Source of the DNA: Rhodocyclaceae bacterium
GTDB lineage: Bacteria; Pseudomonadota; Gammaproteobacteria; Burkholderiales; Rhodocyclaceae
Direction of reading: 5' to 3'
DNA length: 64,000 bases
NCBI GenBank assembly: GCA_018261935.1
Contig: JAGTRP010000006.1
Coordinates: forward strand, 62,001 to 126,000
Part shown: positions 22,478 through 30,171 of the stretch, piece by piece
Layout of the letters: the number at the start of each line of letters is the position of its first letter
Position numbering within the stretch: the stretch's first letter is position 1
Notes under the pieces: generated by a model
What the model was told of the DNA's origin: nothing
Seen by the model: the letters and a program-made list of their open reading frames with translations, nothing else
Databases searched by the model: none
Made by a program: the position numbers and the translations under genes

Positions 22478-22789
22478 ATGGCAGATCCGATGAAAATCCG
22501 CGCCGCCCTCCAGGGCGACGTCGTCGAAGTGCGCGTGCTGATGGCGCACGAAATGGAAACCGGCACCCGCAAGGATGCCTCCGGCAAGGTCATTCCCGCC
22601 CACTTCATCCAGACGGTGAGCGCGACCCACAACGGCAACACGGTGTTTTCGGCCCACTGGGGCCCCGCCATCGCCAAGAACCCGTTCCTCCAGTTCAAGT
22701 TCAAGGGGGGCAGCAAGGGGGACAAGGTCCAGATCACCTGGACCGACAACCAGGGTGACAAGCGCACCGACGAAGCGACCATCAGCTGA
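22478..22789 (+). CDS. soxZ: SoxZ, partner of SoxY
   Basis: This 103-residue immunoglobulin-like protein has no signal peptide and is expected to be exported together with SoxY by Tat. MADPMKIRAALQGDVVEVRV and the central HEMETGTRKD region are typical of SoxZ, as is the C-terminal QITWTDNQGDKRTDEATI. An AGGAGG ribosome site precedes the ATG. It lies between soxY and soxA in the same order as classical sox operons. Confidence 0.97.
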   Translation: MADPMKIRAALQGDVVEVRVLMAHEMETGTRKDASGKVIPAHFIQTVSATHNGNTVFSAHWGPAIAKNPFLQFKFKGGSKGDKVQITWTDNQGDKRTDEATIS

Positions 22790-22839
22790 TCCGGGGCGGC
22801 TGCTGCCGCCCCTTACCCATCGGTTCGACAGGAGGAAAG

Positions 22840-23643
22840 ATGAGAGCTCGATTCATCCTGGCAGCAACCGCCGGCATCGCCCTGGCGATGCCGGTACTGG
22901 CCCAGACGGGCGCTTCGGCGGATTTCCAGAAGTTCCGGGACGTCATGGAAGAGGACAACCCGGCGGAACTGTTCGAAGCTCGCGGCGAAGCGTACTGGAA
23001 GACCCCCTCGGGTCCAAAGCATGCCTCCCTGGAGCAATGCGACCTCGGCCTCGGCCCCGGCGTCGTCGCGGGAGCCTATGTGCAGATGCCCCGCTACTTC
23101 GCCGATGTCGACAAGGTCATGGACGCGGAAAGCCGGGTGGTCCATTGCATGGTCACCCTCCAGGGGCTCACTTACGAAGCGGTGACCAGGCAGCCCTTCA
23201 GCAATCAATCCGGCACCCCTGCCCACGTGAACGTCGTCACCTATGTCGCCGGCCAGTCCCGCAACATGCCCATCGCCGTACCGCAGCGGCACCCAAAGGA
23301 AAGGGAGATGTACCAGATCGGCAAGGAAATCTTCAATTTCCGCGCCGGTCCCTACGACTTCGCCTGCGCCACCTGCCACGGCACCGACGGCAAGCGCATC
23401 CGCATGCAAGACCTGCCCAACCTGACCCGGCCGGAGGGCGCCATCAAGGCGGTCCAGGGCTGGCCCGGCTACCGCATGACCGGCGGCTTGATGCTGACGT
23501 CCCAATGGCGGATGAACGACTGCTTCCGGCAGCAGCGCTTCCCGGAGCCGAAGTACCTGTCCGACACCGTCACCGCCATCCTCACCTACCAGGCTGTCAA
23601 TGCCAAGGGCCAGATCTATCGCGGCCCGGGCATCAAGCGCTGA
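22840..23643 (+). CDS. soxA: SoxA, c-type cytochrome of thiosulfate oxidation (monohaem type)
   Basis: This 267-residue periplasmic cytochrome has an N-terminal signal peptide cleaved near AQTGASA. Only one haem motif is seen, CATCH at residues 176-180. Two cysteines in the N-terminal half (near EQCDLG and VHCMVT) sit where the first haem of dihaem SoxA would be, which identifies the monohaem class. Cys228 in RMNDCFRQQ is the catalytic haem-ligand cysteine that attaches thiosulfate to SoxY with SoxX. The AGGAGG ribosome site precedes the ATG. Confidence 0.96.
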   Translation: MRARFILAATAGIALAMPVLAQTGASADFQKFRDVMEEDNPAELFEARGEAYWKTPSGPKHASLEQCDLGLGPGVVAGAYVQMPRYFADVDKVMDAESRVVHCMVTLQGLTYEAVTRQPFSNQSGTPAHVNVVTYVAGQSRNMPIAVPQRHPKEREMYQIGKEIFNFRAGPYDFACATCHGTDGKRIRMQDLPNLTRPEGAIKAVQGWPGYRMTGGLMLTSQWRMNDCFRQQRFPEPKYLSDTVTAILTYQAVNAKGQIYRGPGIKR

Positions 23644-23654
23644 GGAGCACGACC

Positions 23655-24284
23655 ATGATCCGATCCAAGATTCCGCTCCGTACCCTCGCCGTGCTGGCCT
23701 CGCCGGCGCTGCTCCTGCCGGTCGCCGCCGCCGACGACTACCGTGACTACCGGGCCGAGGCCATGGCGATGGTGAAGCGTGACTTCCAGGCCAAGGGCAT
23801 CGCCGGCCTCGACCGCCTGGAGCAGGATGGGGTGCAGGCTGTCTGCAACCGTACCGGCAACCATCCTCCGGCTGATGTCGTCCGGCGCCTTGAGCAGGAC
23901 CAGATGGCGAGTGTCAGGTTTCCCGCCGATGGCAAGCTGATGGGCGACTGGAAAGAGGGCGAAAAACTCGCCCAGAACGGCCGCGGCTTCACCTGGACCG
24001 ACAAGCCGGGGCTGCCGGTGGGCGGCAACTGCTACAACTGCCACCAGATCTCACCCAAAGAGGGCTCCTACGGAACGGTGGGGCCCAGCCTCTACCTTTT
24101 CGGCAAGAAACGGGGCTACGGCGAAGATATCCAGAAATACGTCTATAGCAAGATCTACAACGCCAAAGCCTACAACCTGTGCAGCGAGATGCCCCGTTTC
24201 GGCTATATCGGCGCCCTCCAGGAGCAACAAATCCGGCACTTGGTGGCGTTGTTGCTCGATCCCGAATCCCCGGTCAACCAGTAA
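23655..24284 (+). CDS. soxX: SoxX, c-type cytochrome partner of SoxA
   Basis: This 209-residue protein starts at MIRSKIPLRTLAVL with a Sec signal peptide (about residues 1-25). A single haem c motif CYNCH lies at 126-130 and a distal Met is available as sixth ligand (the SEMPRFGY region). SoxXA catalyses the oxidative coupling of thiosulfate to SoxYZ. A GAGGAG ribosome site overlaps the end of soxA, 11 bases away. Slightly longer N-terminal region than minimal SoxX, as in several betaproteobacteria. Confidence 0.95.
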   Translation: MIRSKIPLRTLAVLASPALLLPVAAADDYRDYRAEAMAMVKRDFQAKGIAGLDRLEQDGVQAVCNRTGNHPPADVVRRLEQDQMASVRFPADGKLMGDWKEGEKLAQNGRGFTWTDKPGLPVGGNCYNCHQISPKEGSYGTVGPSLYLFGKKRGYGEDIQKYVYSKIYNAKAYNLCSEMPRFGYIGALQEQQIRHLVALLLDPESPVNQ

Positions 24285-24344
24285 TCGCCCCCCCGGCATC
24301 GCAGTGCGCTGCCGGAGAATAGCTACGCCCAGGAGCCGCCAGCG

Positions 24345-26072
24345 ATGTCGATGAGCCGCAGGGAATTCCTCCACGTCCTTTCCGCCGCAGCCGCCACCGG
24401 GCTGCCCCTGGGCACAGCCCTGGCCCGGCCCGCGACGGCCGGGGCGGGATTCTACGAGGTGCCGCCCTTCGGCCAGGTGCATTTCCTGCACTTCACCGAC
24501 TGCCATGCCCAGTTGATGCCGCTGTATTTCCGGGAACCGGACATGAACATCGGCGTCGGCGCCGCTGCCGGCAGGGCGCCCCATCTGGTGGGCGAGCATT
24601 TGCTGAAGGCCTTCGGCGTCAAACCGGGTTCCCTGGAAGCCCATGCCTTTACTGCCATCGATTTCGCCGAAGCGGCGCGCACCTACGGCCAGATCGGCGG
24701 CTTCGCCCACCTGGCGACCCTGGTCAAGCGCCTGCGGGCCAGCCGCCCGGGAGCGCTGCTGGTGGACGGGGGCGACACCTGGCAGGGCTCCGGCCTCGCT
24801 TTATGGACCCGAGGCCAGGACATGGTCGATGCCTGCAAGCTCCTGGGCGTGGATGTCATGGCCGGACACTGGGAATTCACCCTGGGAGCCGAGCGGGTTC
24901 AGGAAATCGTCGAGAAGGACTTGAAGGGGCATATCGACTTCGTCGCCCAGAATATCAAGACCCTGGATTTCGGCGATCCGGTCTTCCCACCCTATTCCCT
25001 GCGGGAGATGAACGGGGTGCGGGTGGCGGTGATCGGCCAGGCTTTCCCCTACACCCCCATCGCCAATCCGCGCTACCTGATGCCGGAATGGACCTTCGGC
25101 ATTCAGGAAGAAAGCCTCCAGAAGACCGTTGACGAAGTTCGCGGCAAAGGGGCCCAGGTGGTGGTGCTCCTCTCCCACAATGGCATGGACGTGGATCTGA
25201 AGCTTGCCAGCCGCATCCGTGGCCTCGACGCCATCCTCGGGGGCCACACCCACGACGCCGTGCCGGTGCCGGTCCTCGTGGCGAATCCCGGCGGCCGTAC
25301 CCTGGTGACCAATGCCGGCTCCAACGGCAAGTTCCTCGGCGTCCTCGACTTCGACGTCCGCAACGGCCACGTCGCGGATTTCCGCTACCGCCTGCTGCCG
25401 GTGTTCTCCCGGCTGCTGCCGGCCGACCCGGAGATGACCGCCTACATCGAGAAGGTCCGCGCCCCCTATGGGGAACGCCTGACCGAACCCCTGGCGGTGA
25501 GCGAGAGCCTCCTCTACCGGCGGGGCAATTTCATCGGATCCTTCGACCAGATCATCCTGGATGCCCTGATGGAAGTGCGGGGTGCCGAGATCGCCTTTTC
25601 GCCGGGTTTCCGCTGGGGAACGACCATCCTCCCGGGCCAGACCATCACCCGGGAGCACGTCCTGGAGCAGACAGCCATCACCTATCCATGGACCACCCTC
25701 ACCGAAATGACCGGCGAGACCATCAAGAACATCCTGGAGGATGTCTGCGACAACCTCTTCAATCCAGATCCCTACTACCAGCAGGGCGGTGACATGGTCC
25801 GGGTAGGCGGCCTGGAATACACCTGCGCGCCCAACGAGAAGATGGGGCGCCGCATCCGCAGCATGCGCCTCAAGGGCAAGCCCATCGAGGCCGACCGCAA
25901 GTACAAGGTGGCCGGCTGGGCTTCGGTGGCGGAGGCAACGCGCCAGACGGGGGGCCAGCCCATCTGGGAAGTGGTGGAAGGCTGGCTGAAGGCAAAGAAG
26001 ACCATCACGCCCCCCAGATTGAATCGTCCGACCATCGAGGGCATCGCCGGGAACCCCGGGATCGGTTTCTGA
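24345..26072 (+). CDS. soxB: SoxB, sulfate thiol esterase
   Basis: This 575-residue periplasmic dimanganese hydrolase releases sulfate from SoxY-bound cysteine S-sulfonate. The Tat motif SRREFLHVLSAAAATGLP is followed by a cleavage site. Metal ligands of the 5'-nucleotidase/SoxB fold are visible as HFTDCHAQ, VDGGDTWQGS, GHWEF, LLSHNGMDVD and GGHTHD. A C-terminal nucleotidase-like domain follows after about residue 380. It is last of the core soxYZAXB genes. No soxCD is seen nearby, so thiosulfate oxidation via Sox alone would leave sulfane sulfur to be stored or passed to a cytosolic branch. Confidence 0.97.
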   Translation: MSMSRREFLHVLSAAAATGLPLGTALARPATAGAGFYEVPPFGQVHFLHFTDCHAQLMPLYFREPDMNIGVGAAAGRAPHLVGEHLLKAFGVKPGSLEAHAFTAIDFAEAARTYGQIGGFAHLATLVKRLRASRPGALLVDGGDTWQGSGLALWTRGQDMVDACKLLGVDVMAGHWEFTLGAERVQEIVEKDLKGHIDFVAQNIKTLDFGDPVFPPYSLREMNGVRVAVIGQAFPYTPIANPRYLMPEWTFGIQEESLQKTVDEVRGKGAQVVVLLSHNGMDVDLKLASRIRGLDAILGGHTHDAVPVPVLVANPGGRTLVTNAGSNGKFLGVLDFDVRNGHVADFRYRLLPVFSRLLPADPEMTAYIEKVRAPYGERLTEPLAVSESLLYRRGNFIGSFDQIILDALMEVRGAEIAFSPGFRWGTTILPGQTITREHVLEQTAITYPWTTLTEMTGETIKNILEDVCDNLFNPDPYYQQGGDMVRVGGLEYTCAPNEKMGRRIRSMRLKGKPIEADRKYKVAGWASVAEATRQTGGQPIWEVVEGWLKAKKTITPPRLNRPTIEGIAGNPGIGF

Positions 26073-26114
26073 GTCATCTTCTCATCCGCCCACCATGCCC
26101 GGAGGAGAAAAACC

Positions 26115-26501
26115 ATGTATAGCCCCATCACCGTTCCCTTCGGTGGCCGCATGCTGTTCAACATCGTCCGGCTGAAGTCGGGCGTGGATATGGACGACGT
26201 AGAACTGGCCCTGGCCGAAATGTGCCACGTGGTGAAAGAGACCTATGGCGACGAGAAGGGCGGCTTCATTGCCGGCCAGGTTTTCCGTTTCTCCGGCTTC
26301 ATCTCGGAAGAAGGCTCCGTGGTCAGCGGCTCCGAGACGCCCCACCTGGCCATCGTCACCTACTGGAAGAGCTACGAGCAGCACGAGGCTTCCCATGCCG
26401 ATGCGGCATTCAAGGAAAAATTCTCGGCCCTGGCAGCCTTTTGCACCTCGACCCAGGAACTTGGCTACGATATGCTGTGGCAAGGAGTCCCTGAAACATA
26501 G
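26115..26501 (+). CDS. Small ABM-like (dimeric alpha/beta barrel) protein in the sox operon
   Basis: This 128-residue soluble protein starts after GGAGG with good spacing. Its beta-alpha-beta pattern, and segments such as HLAIVTYWKSYEQHEASHAD near residue 75, resemble the antibiotic-biosynthesis-monooxygenase (ABM) / EthD-like ferredoxin-fold superfamily. No signal peptide, cofactor motif or clear catalytic residue is visible. It follows soxB by 42 bases and precedes the CZB gene by 24 bases, so it is probably co-transcribed with sox. Function is unknown. Confidence 0.65.
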   Translation: MYSPITVPFGGRMLFNIVRLKSGVDMDDVELALAEMCHVVKETYGDEKGGFIAGQVFRFSGFISEEGSVVSGSETPHLAIVTYWKSYEQHEASHADAAFKEKFSALAAFCTSTQELGYDMLWQGVPET

Positions 26502-26525
26502 CTTCAGTCGTGCGGTGGAGGAATC

Positions 26526-26993
26526 ATGGTAATTGCTCGCGATACCGGGGATGCGACCCAGCCCCCGGAGACGGCGACCGATGCCGAGGGGGCTGCGAGA
26601 ATCAGCTTCAAGACCGCAATCGACGCCCACATCCGCTGGAAGGATCGCCTGGAGAATTATGTCCACGGCGTCGCCGACATGCCACTGGTCATCGAAGTCG
26701 TCGCAGCCGACGACTGCTGCCTCCTCGGCAAGTGGATCCACGGCAACTGCAAGACCCGGTTCAGCCACCTGGAAGTCTTCCAGCACCTGCTCCATGCCCA
26801 TGCGGAGTTTCATCGCCATGCGGCCCGGATTCTCGCGTCGATGCAGCGGGGGGAGCAAAGCGAAGCAATGGAACAGCTCCAGATGGGCGACTACCCCAAG
26901 GCCTCGGCTGAAGTGAAAGGCTTGGTGGCCAAGCTCTATGTCGAAGTCCTCTGCGACCCGGACCGTTCCCTGGGACTGGGCGGAAAGCCCTGA
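26526..26993 (+). CDS. Stand-alone CZB-domain protein (zinc-binding chemoreceptor-type domain)
   Basis: This 155-residue cytosolic protein consists almost entirely of a chemoreceptor zinc-binding (CZB) domain. Its ligand pattern is visible: DAHIRWKDRL (His), DDCCLLGKWIHG (Cys followed by GxW) and HAHAEFHRHAARI (two His). CZB domains bind zinc through a 3-His/1-Cys site and sense zinc or oxidants such as hypochlorite. Usually they are fused to chemoreceptors or diguanylate cyclases; here the domain stands alone. GGAGG precedes the ATG. As last gene of the sox unit it could report redox status of sulfur oxidation, which is inference. Confidence 0.8.
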   Translation: MVIARDTGDATQPPETATDAEGAARISFKTAIDAHIRWKDRLENYVHGVADMPLVIEVVAADDCCLLGKWIHGNCKTRFSHLEVFQHLLHAHAEFHRHAARILASMQRGEQSEAMEQLQMGDYPKASAEVKGLVAKLYVEVLCDPDRSLGLGGKP

Positions 26994-27072
26994 TCGTCTC
27001 CAAATACTGGACGTCAGTAGACTCACCCCGGCGATTCAGTTCGGCACACGGCCAACGCAAACGCCAGAAAGC

Positions 27073-27099
27073 AAAAAGCCCCGGCTGTTGACCGAGGCT
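27073..27099 (-). terminator. Terminator of initiator tRNA gene
   Basis: On the minus strand AGCCTCGG pairs with CCGGGGCT (plus positions 27092-27099 and 27077-27084) with one G-U pair. The stem is followed by TTTTT (complement of 27073-27077). It lies 15 bases after the tRNA 3' end. Confidence 0.7.
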
Positions 27100-27114
27100 A
27101 GCGCTTGAATCTAT

Positions 27115-27190
27115 TGGTTGCGGGGGCAGGACTTGAACCTGCGACCTTCGGGTTATGAGCCCGACGAGCTGCCAGCTGCTCCACCCCGCG
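27115..27190 (-). tRNA. tRNA-fMet (CAT), initiator
   Basis: The cloverleaf begins CGCGGGGTGG and ends with encoded CCA. The anticodon loop is CTCATAA (CAT). A C1-A72 mismatch at the top of the acceptor stem and three G-C pairs in the anticodon stem next to the loop are the hallmarks of bacterial initiator tRNA. It matches E. coli tRNA-fMet closely over the acceptor and anticodon arms. Confidence 0.95.
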
Positions 27191-27239
27191 TCCGTCAGAG
27201 AAACGAGATTATGAGGACAGCCCCCCTCCCTGTCAAGCC

Positions 27240-27857
27240 TTATCTGGCCAGCCAATCCAGCAACGGCTCCCATTGCTCCAGGTCGCGACGATGCCGGGCC
27301 CGGGGCGGGTCGAAGACCGTCAGCCCGGCGGCGGCAACATTCACGTAGTTCTGCGTATTGCGCAGGTAGGTAACGATGGGAATATCGAAGTGCCTCAGAA
27401 ATTCCTCCAGCATGCCGGCCGCCTTGGTGCGGGGATCGACCCGCATGGCGACGATGCCGATGCAGCCGCGGCGCCCCCGCATCTCGCCGCGGATGGAATT
27501 CAGGAAATCCTCGGTGGCCGCCATGTCGAAGACGGAAGGCACCAGGGGCACCACCACCTTGTCCACGGTACGGAGATAATCCGACAGCTTGTAACCTTGG
27601 AAGCCGGCCGGCGCGTCCATGATGACCCAGTCTGATTCCCGGGGCAGGCTGGCGGTCAGCTGATTGCCGCCAAAATACCCGGCCACCGGCGGCATGGCCG
27701 GATCGCGGAAGGCCATCCAGCGCAGCGCCGACTGCTGGCGGTCGAGGTCGCACAAGGTGACCCGCTTTCCCTGATTGGCAAAATGGCCAGAAAGATTGGT
27801 CGCCAACGTCGTCTTGCCTGCCCCGCCCTTGGGATTTGCCACCAGTACAGCTCGCAT
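27240..27857 (-). CDS. ParA/MinD-family ATPase (orphan)
   Basis: This 205-residue P-loop ATPase starts at MRAVLVANPKGGAGKTT, where GGAGG lies eight bases upstream; an ATG two codons earlier is too close to that site. The deviant Walker A motif KGGAGKTT, with signature lysine, is at residues 10-17. Walker A' (LCDLDRQQSALRW) and Walker B-like (WVIMDAPAGFQG) follow. No ParB gene or parS-like repeats are seen beside it. Orphan ParA proteins position varied cargos such as chemoreceptor arrays, carboxysomes or flagella. The cargo here cannot be inferred. It lies downstream of, and divergent to, the IclR gene. Confidence 0.85.
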   Translation of the reverse strand: MRAVLVANPKGGAGKTTLATNLSGHFANQGKRVTLCDLDRQQSALRWMAFRDPAMPPVAGYFGGNQLTASLPRESDWVIMDAPAGFQGYKLSDYLRTVDKVVVPLVPSVFDMAATEDFLNSIRGEMRGRRGCIGIVAMRVDPRTKAAGMLEEFLRHFDIPIVTYLRNTQNYVNVAAAGLTVFDPPRARHRRDLEQWEPLLDWLAR

Positions 27858-27958
27858 CTGCATAAGCCTCCGTGTCAATACTGCCCTTGATTATATTTCG
27901 CCACCGCAGGAAGCGGATACCTGCTTAGAATACGCAGTTGAATCTATTGGAGGAAGTC

Positions 27959-28804
27959 ATGGCAACCCGAGTAGCAGCCGAACGTCAAGGCATACAGTCC
28001 ATCGAGGTGGGATTCCGCCTGTTGCGGACCTTGGTCGCGACCAATCGCCCCATGATGCTGCGCGACATCGCCGCTGGCGCCGGCATGCCGGCGGCCAAGG
28101 CCCACCGTTACCTGGTGAGTTTCATGCGCATCGGCCTGGTCGAGCAGGATGCCGCCACCGGCCGCTACGATCTTGGCGCCTATGCGCTGGACCTGGGGCT
28201 TTCCAGCCTCGGCCGCCTCGATCCGGTGCGCCTCGCCGGCCCCGTCCTCGACGAGCTGTGTGAAAACCTGCAGGAAACGGTTGCCCTGTCGGTATGGGGC
28301 AACTACGGGGCGACCATCGTCCGCATTATCGATGCAGGCGGCCCGGTGACCATCACCCTGCGCGCCGGCACCGTCCTGCCTCTGGTCAACTCAGCGACGG
28401 GCCGCGCCTTCGCCGCCTTCTACCGGGGGCCTTATCTGAAAAAACTGCTGGACGCGGAACTGCGGGAGACGGCGGAAGCTGCCAAGGTATCCGTCACCAC
28501 GGCTCGCCGGCAACTGGAAAAAGTACTGATGGAAATCCGCGAACGGGGCATTTCCCGCGCCACCGGCAGCCTGACCCCGGGGATCAACGGCTTCAGCGCC
28601 CCGGTGTACGATCACACGGGCAGCATGGTGGCCGCCATTACCTCCCTGGGTCCGGTCGGCGAATTCAATGTGGAATGGGACAGCCCGGCGGCGAAGGCCA
28701 TGCAGGAGGCGGCAGCCGCCTTGTCGAAGCGGCTCGGTTACGGCAGCATCACCGAACCGGATTCCCCCGACACTCCTTCCCGGCTCCGGACCAAAGGCTC
28801 ATAG
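27959..28804 (+). CDS. IclR-family transcriptional regulator
   Basis: This 281-residue protein starts at the ATG after GGAGGAAGTC; an upstream in-frame TTG would include that site. An N-terminal winged helix-turn-helix spans about residues 12-70 (SIEVGFRLLRTLVATNRPMM, LRDIAAGAGMPAAKAHRYL). The effector-binding GAF-like domain spans about 85-260. IclR regulators commonly control aromatic, glyoxylate or organic-acid catabolic operons and respond to small carboxylates. No obvious target operon is adjacent. The gene is divergent from the ParA gene, and the intergenic region of about 100 bases is shared. Confidence 0.9.
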   Translation: MATRVAAERQGIQSIEVGFRLLRTLVATNRPMMLRDIAAGAGMPAAKAHRYLVSFMRIGLVEQDAATGRYDLGAYALDLGLSSLGRLDPVRLAGPVLDELCENLQETVALSVWGNYGATIVRIIDAGGPVTITLRAGTVLPLVNSATGRAFAAFYRGPYLKKLLDAELRETAEAAKVSVTTARRQLEKVLMEIRERGISRATGSLTPGINGFSAPVYDHTGSMVAAITSLGPVGEFNVEWDSPAAKAMQEAAAALSKRLGYGSITEPDSPDTPSRLRTKGS

Positions 28805-28877
28805 GCCGAATGGATAGCGATTTCCCAAAAAACCGTTTCCCGCCTAGCCACTGAGTTCAGGACAGGAGAGAGGGGAA

Positions 28878-29789
28878 GTGTTGGACGAACAGCCGGTCTT
28901 TATCAAGGTCACCGCCCGGGATGTCGAGGTCGGCAAGCCCTTGCGGTGGTCCCTGTACGACGGCAACCGGCAACTGCTGCTCAAGCGCGGCAACATTATC
29001 GAGAACCAGCGCCAGTGCGACATACTGGTCGATAAAGGTCTCTACCGCAATGCCCGCGGTCGGGAAATCGACGGCCTCAGGACAATCATCCCCCCCCGGC
29101 AGGACGAGGAGAAAGCGAGTACAGGGACTCAGCAAACCTCCACTACCCTTGAGAAATCCAGGATCAGGATCGGTGATGCCATCCAGCTCCAAGGCTCCCC
29201 CGATTCGCCCCGGTATTATGTCAAGCTCATCGGTTACTTGAAGAACAAGGGACTGATAGTAACCGCGCCGGAAACCGATGGGCAGCTGGTCATGCTGCGG
29301 GATGACCAGTCCTTCGTAGCCCGCTTCTTCTCCGGCAAGAATGCCTACGCCTTCAGCACCAGCGTGGTGAAGCAGACCAACGTACCGTTCACCCATCTTC
29401 ACCTGTCCTATCCCAGGGAAGTCGCCGGGGTGGAAATACGCAAGGGGTCGCGCATCGATGTGGATCTCATCGCCGCCATCAGCATAGGCGAGAATCAGGC
29501 CCCGGCTGCCGGCAAGATTATGAACCTCAGCACCGGCGGGGCCGCCATACGCTCGAAAACAGCCCTGGGCAATAAAGGGGATGTCTTCAATATGAAGTTC
29601 AGGCTCGATGTGCACGGCATCGACTCCTACTTGACTTTCGAGAGCGTGATCCGCAGTCGCGAATACGACCCCGCCGACTCGGCGATGCCATATTCCTACG
29701 GAATCCAATTCATCGATGGGGACAAGGCCATGGCGCTGGCACTGGCGGCTTTCGTCTACAAGCAACTAGCGGACGACGCCAAGTCCTGA
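28878..29789 (+). CDS. PilZ-domain c-di-GMP effector (YcgR-like)
   Basis: This 303-residue cytosolic protein starts at a GTG (28878) preceded by GAGAGGGGA. The N-terminal half contains a segment resembling the N-terminal domain of flagellar-brake proteins. The C-terminal PilZ domain shows both c-di-GMP motifs: RKGSR near residues 188-192 (RxxxR) and NLSTGG at about 216-221 ((D/N)xSxxG). PilZ proteins of this layout bind c-di-GMP and modulate flagellar motor or surface functions. Two diguanylate cyclases are also encoded in the window. Confidence 0.87.
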   Translation: MLDEQPVFIKVTARDVEVGKPLRWSLYDGNRQLLLKRGNIIENQRQCDILVDKGLYRNARGREIDGLRTIIPPRQDEEKASTGTQQTSTTLEKSRIRIGDAIQLQGSPDSPRYYVKLIGYLKNKGLIVTAPETDGQLVMLRDDQSFVARFFSGKNAYAFSTSVVKQTNVPFTHLHLSYPREVAGVEIRKGSRIDVDLIAAISIGENQAPAAGKIMNLSTGGAAIRSKTALGNKGDVFNMKFRLDVHGIDSYLTFESVIRSREYDPADSAMPYSYGIQFIDGDKAMALALAAFVYKQLADDAKS

Positions 29790-30057
29790 GGCTGCCGCCA
29801 GCCCGATCACGGCCCCCATGATCGCACTTCACGATTCTGATCGGCCTCCAGCCCCCCGCCCTGTAGCGGCTTTTTGTTTCATGTCGCAGGAATATAGCGG
29901 CATAAGGTTTTTCCCTACCGCAGAGGCGGGTATGATTAGCCCTGAATCTCGTCTTGAACAGACGCCCATTGACCGGAAAAACCCACATGGTGCCTACACG
30001 GAACACGGACAGCAAAAAGGCCAATCGCTTGGATTGGCCTCAGTGCCTGATCCGTCT
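29790..30057. other. Intergenic stretch between the PilZ gene and the tRNA-like gene
   Basis: I see no convincing coding frame. The stretch is richer in A+T than the flanking genes around 29860-29970. The only clear structure is the tRNA-side terminator at 30014-30040. A weak inverted-repeat-like segment followed by TTTTT near 29870-29877 could end the PilZ transcript, but its stem is poor. Confidence 0.5.
30014..30040 (-). terminator. Terminator downstream of the tRNA-Thr-like gene
   Basis: AGGCCAATC (30018-30026) and GATTGGCCT (30032-30040) pair perfectly around a 5-base loop. On the minus strand the stem is followed by TTTTT (complement of 30014-30018), 17 bases after the tRNA 3' end. Confidence 0.85.
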
Positions 30058-30131
30058 TGGTGCCCCCGCTCGGAATCGAACCAAGACCTGATGCTTACAA
30101 GGCAACTGCACGACCTTCATGCTACGGGGGC
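30058..30131 (-). tRNA. tRNA-Thr (TGT), atypical D-arm
   Basis: The acceptor stem GCCCCCG/CGGGGGC is perfect and CCA is encoded. The T-arm (CTTGG, TTCGATT, CCGAG) is standard. The anticodon loop CTTGTAA gives TGT (Thr). Two features are unusual. The D-arm (GCAT, 7-base loop, GTGC) lacks the usual A14 and A21. The anticodon stem (GTTGC/GCATC) has a T-T mismatch. Total length is 74 bases. The terminator directly downstream argues that it is transcribed. It may be a minor or degenerate threonine tRNA. Confidence 0.65.
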
Positions 30132-30171
30132 CCGCGGCGGCGGGATTATAGCCTGACCAGGCAATCACGAC

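Noticed and set aside
22755-23654. Upstream extension of the soxX frame through soxA
   Set aside because: The extension overlaps soxZ and soxA out of frame; the real SoxX begins at 23655 with a ribosome site and signal peptide.
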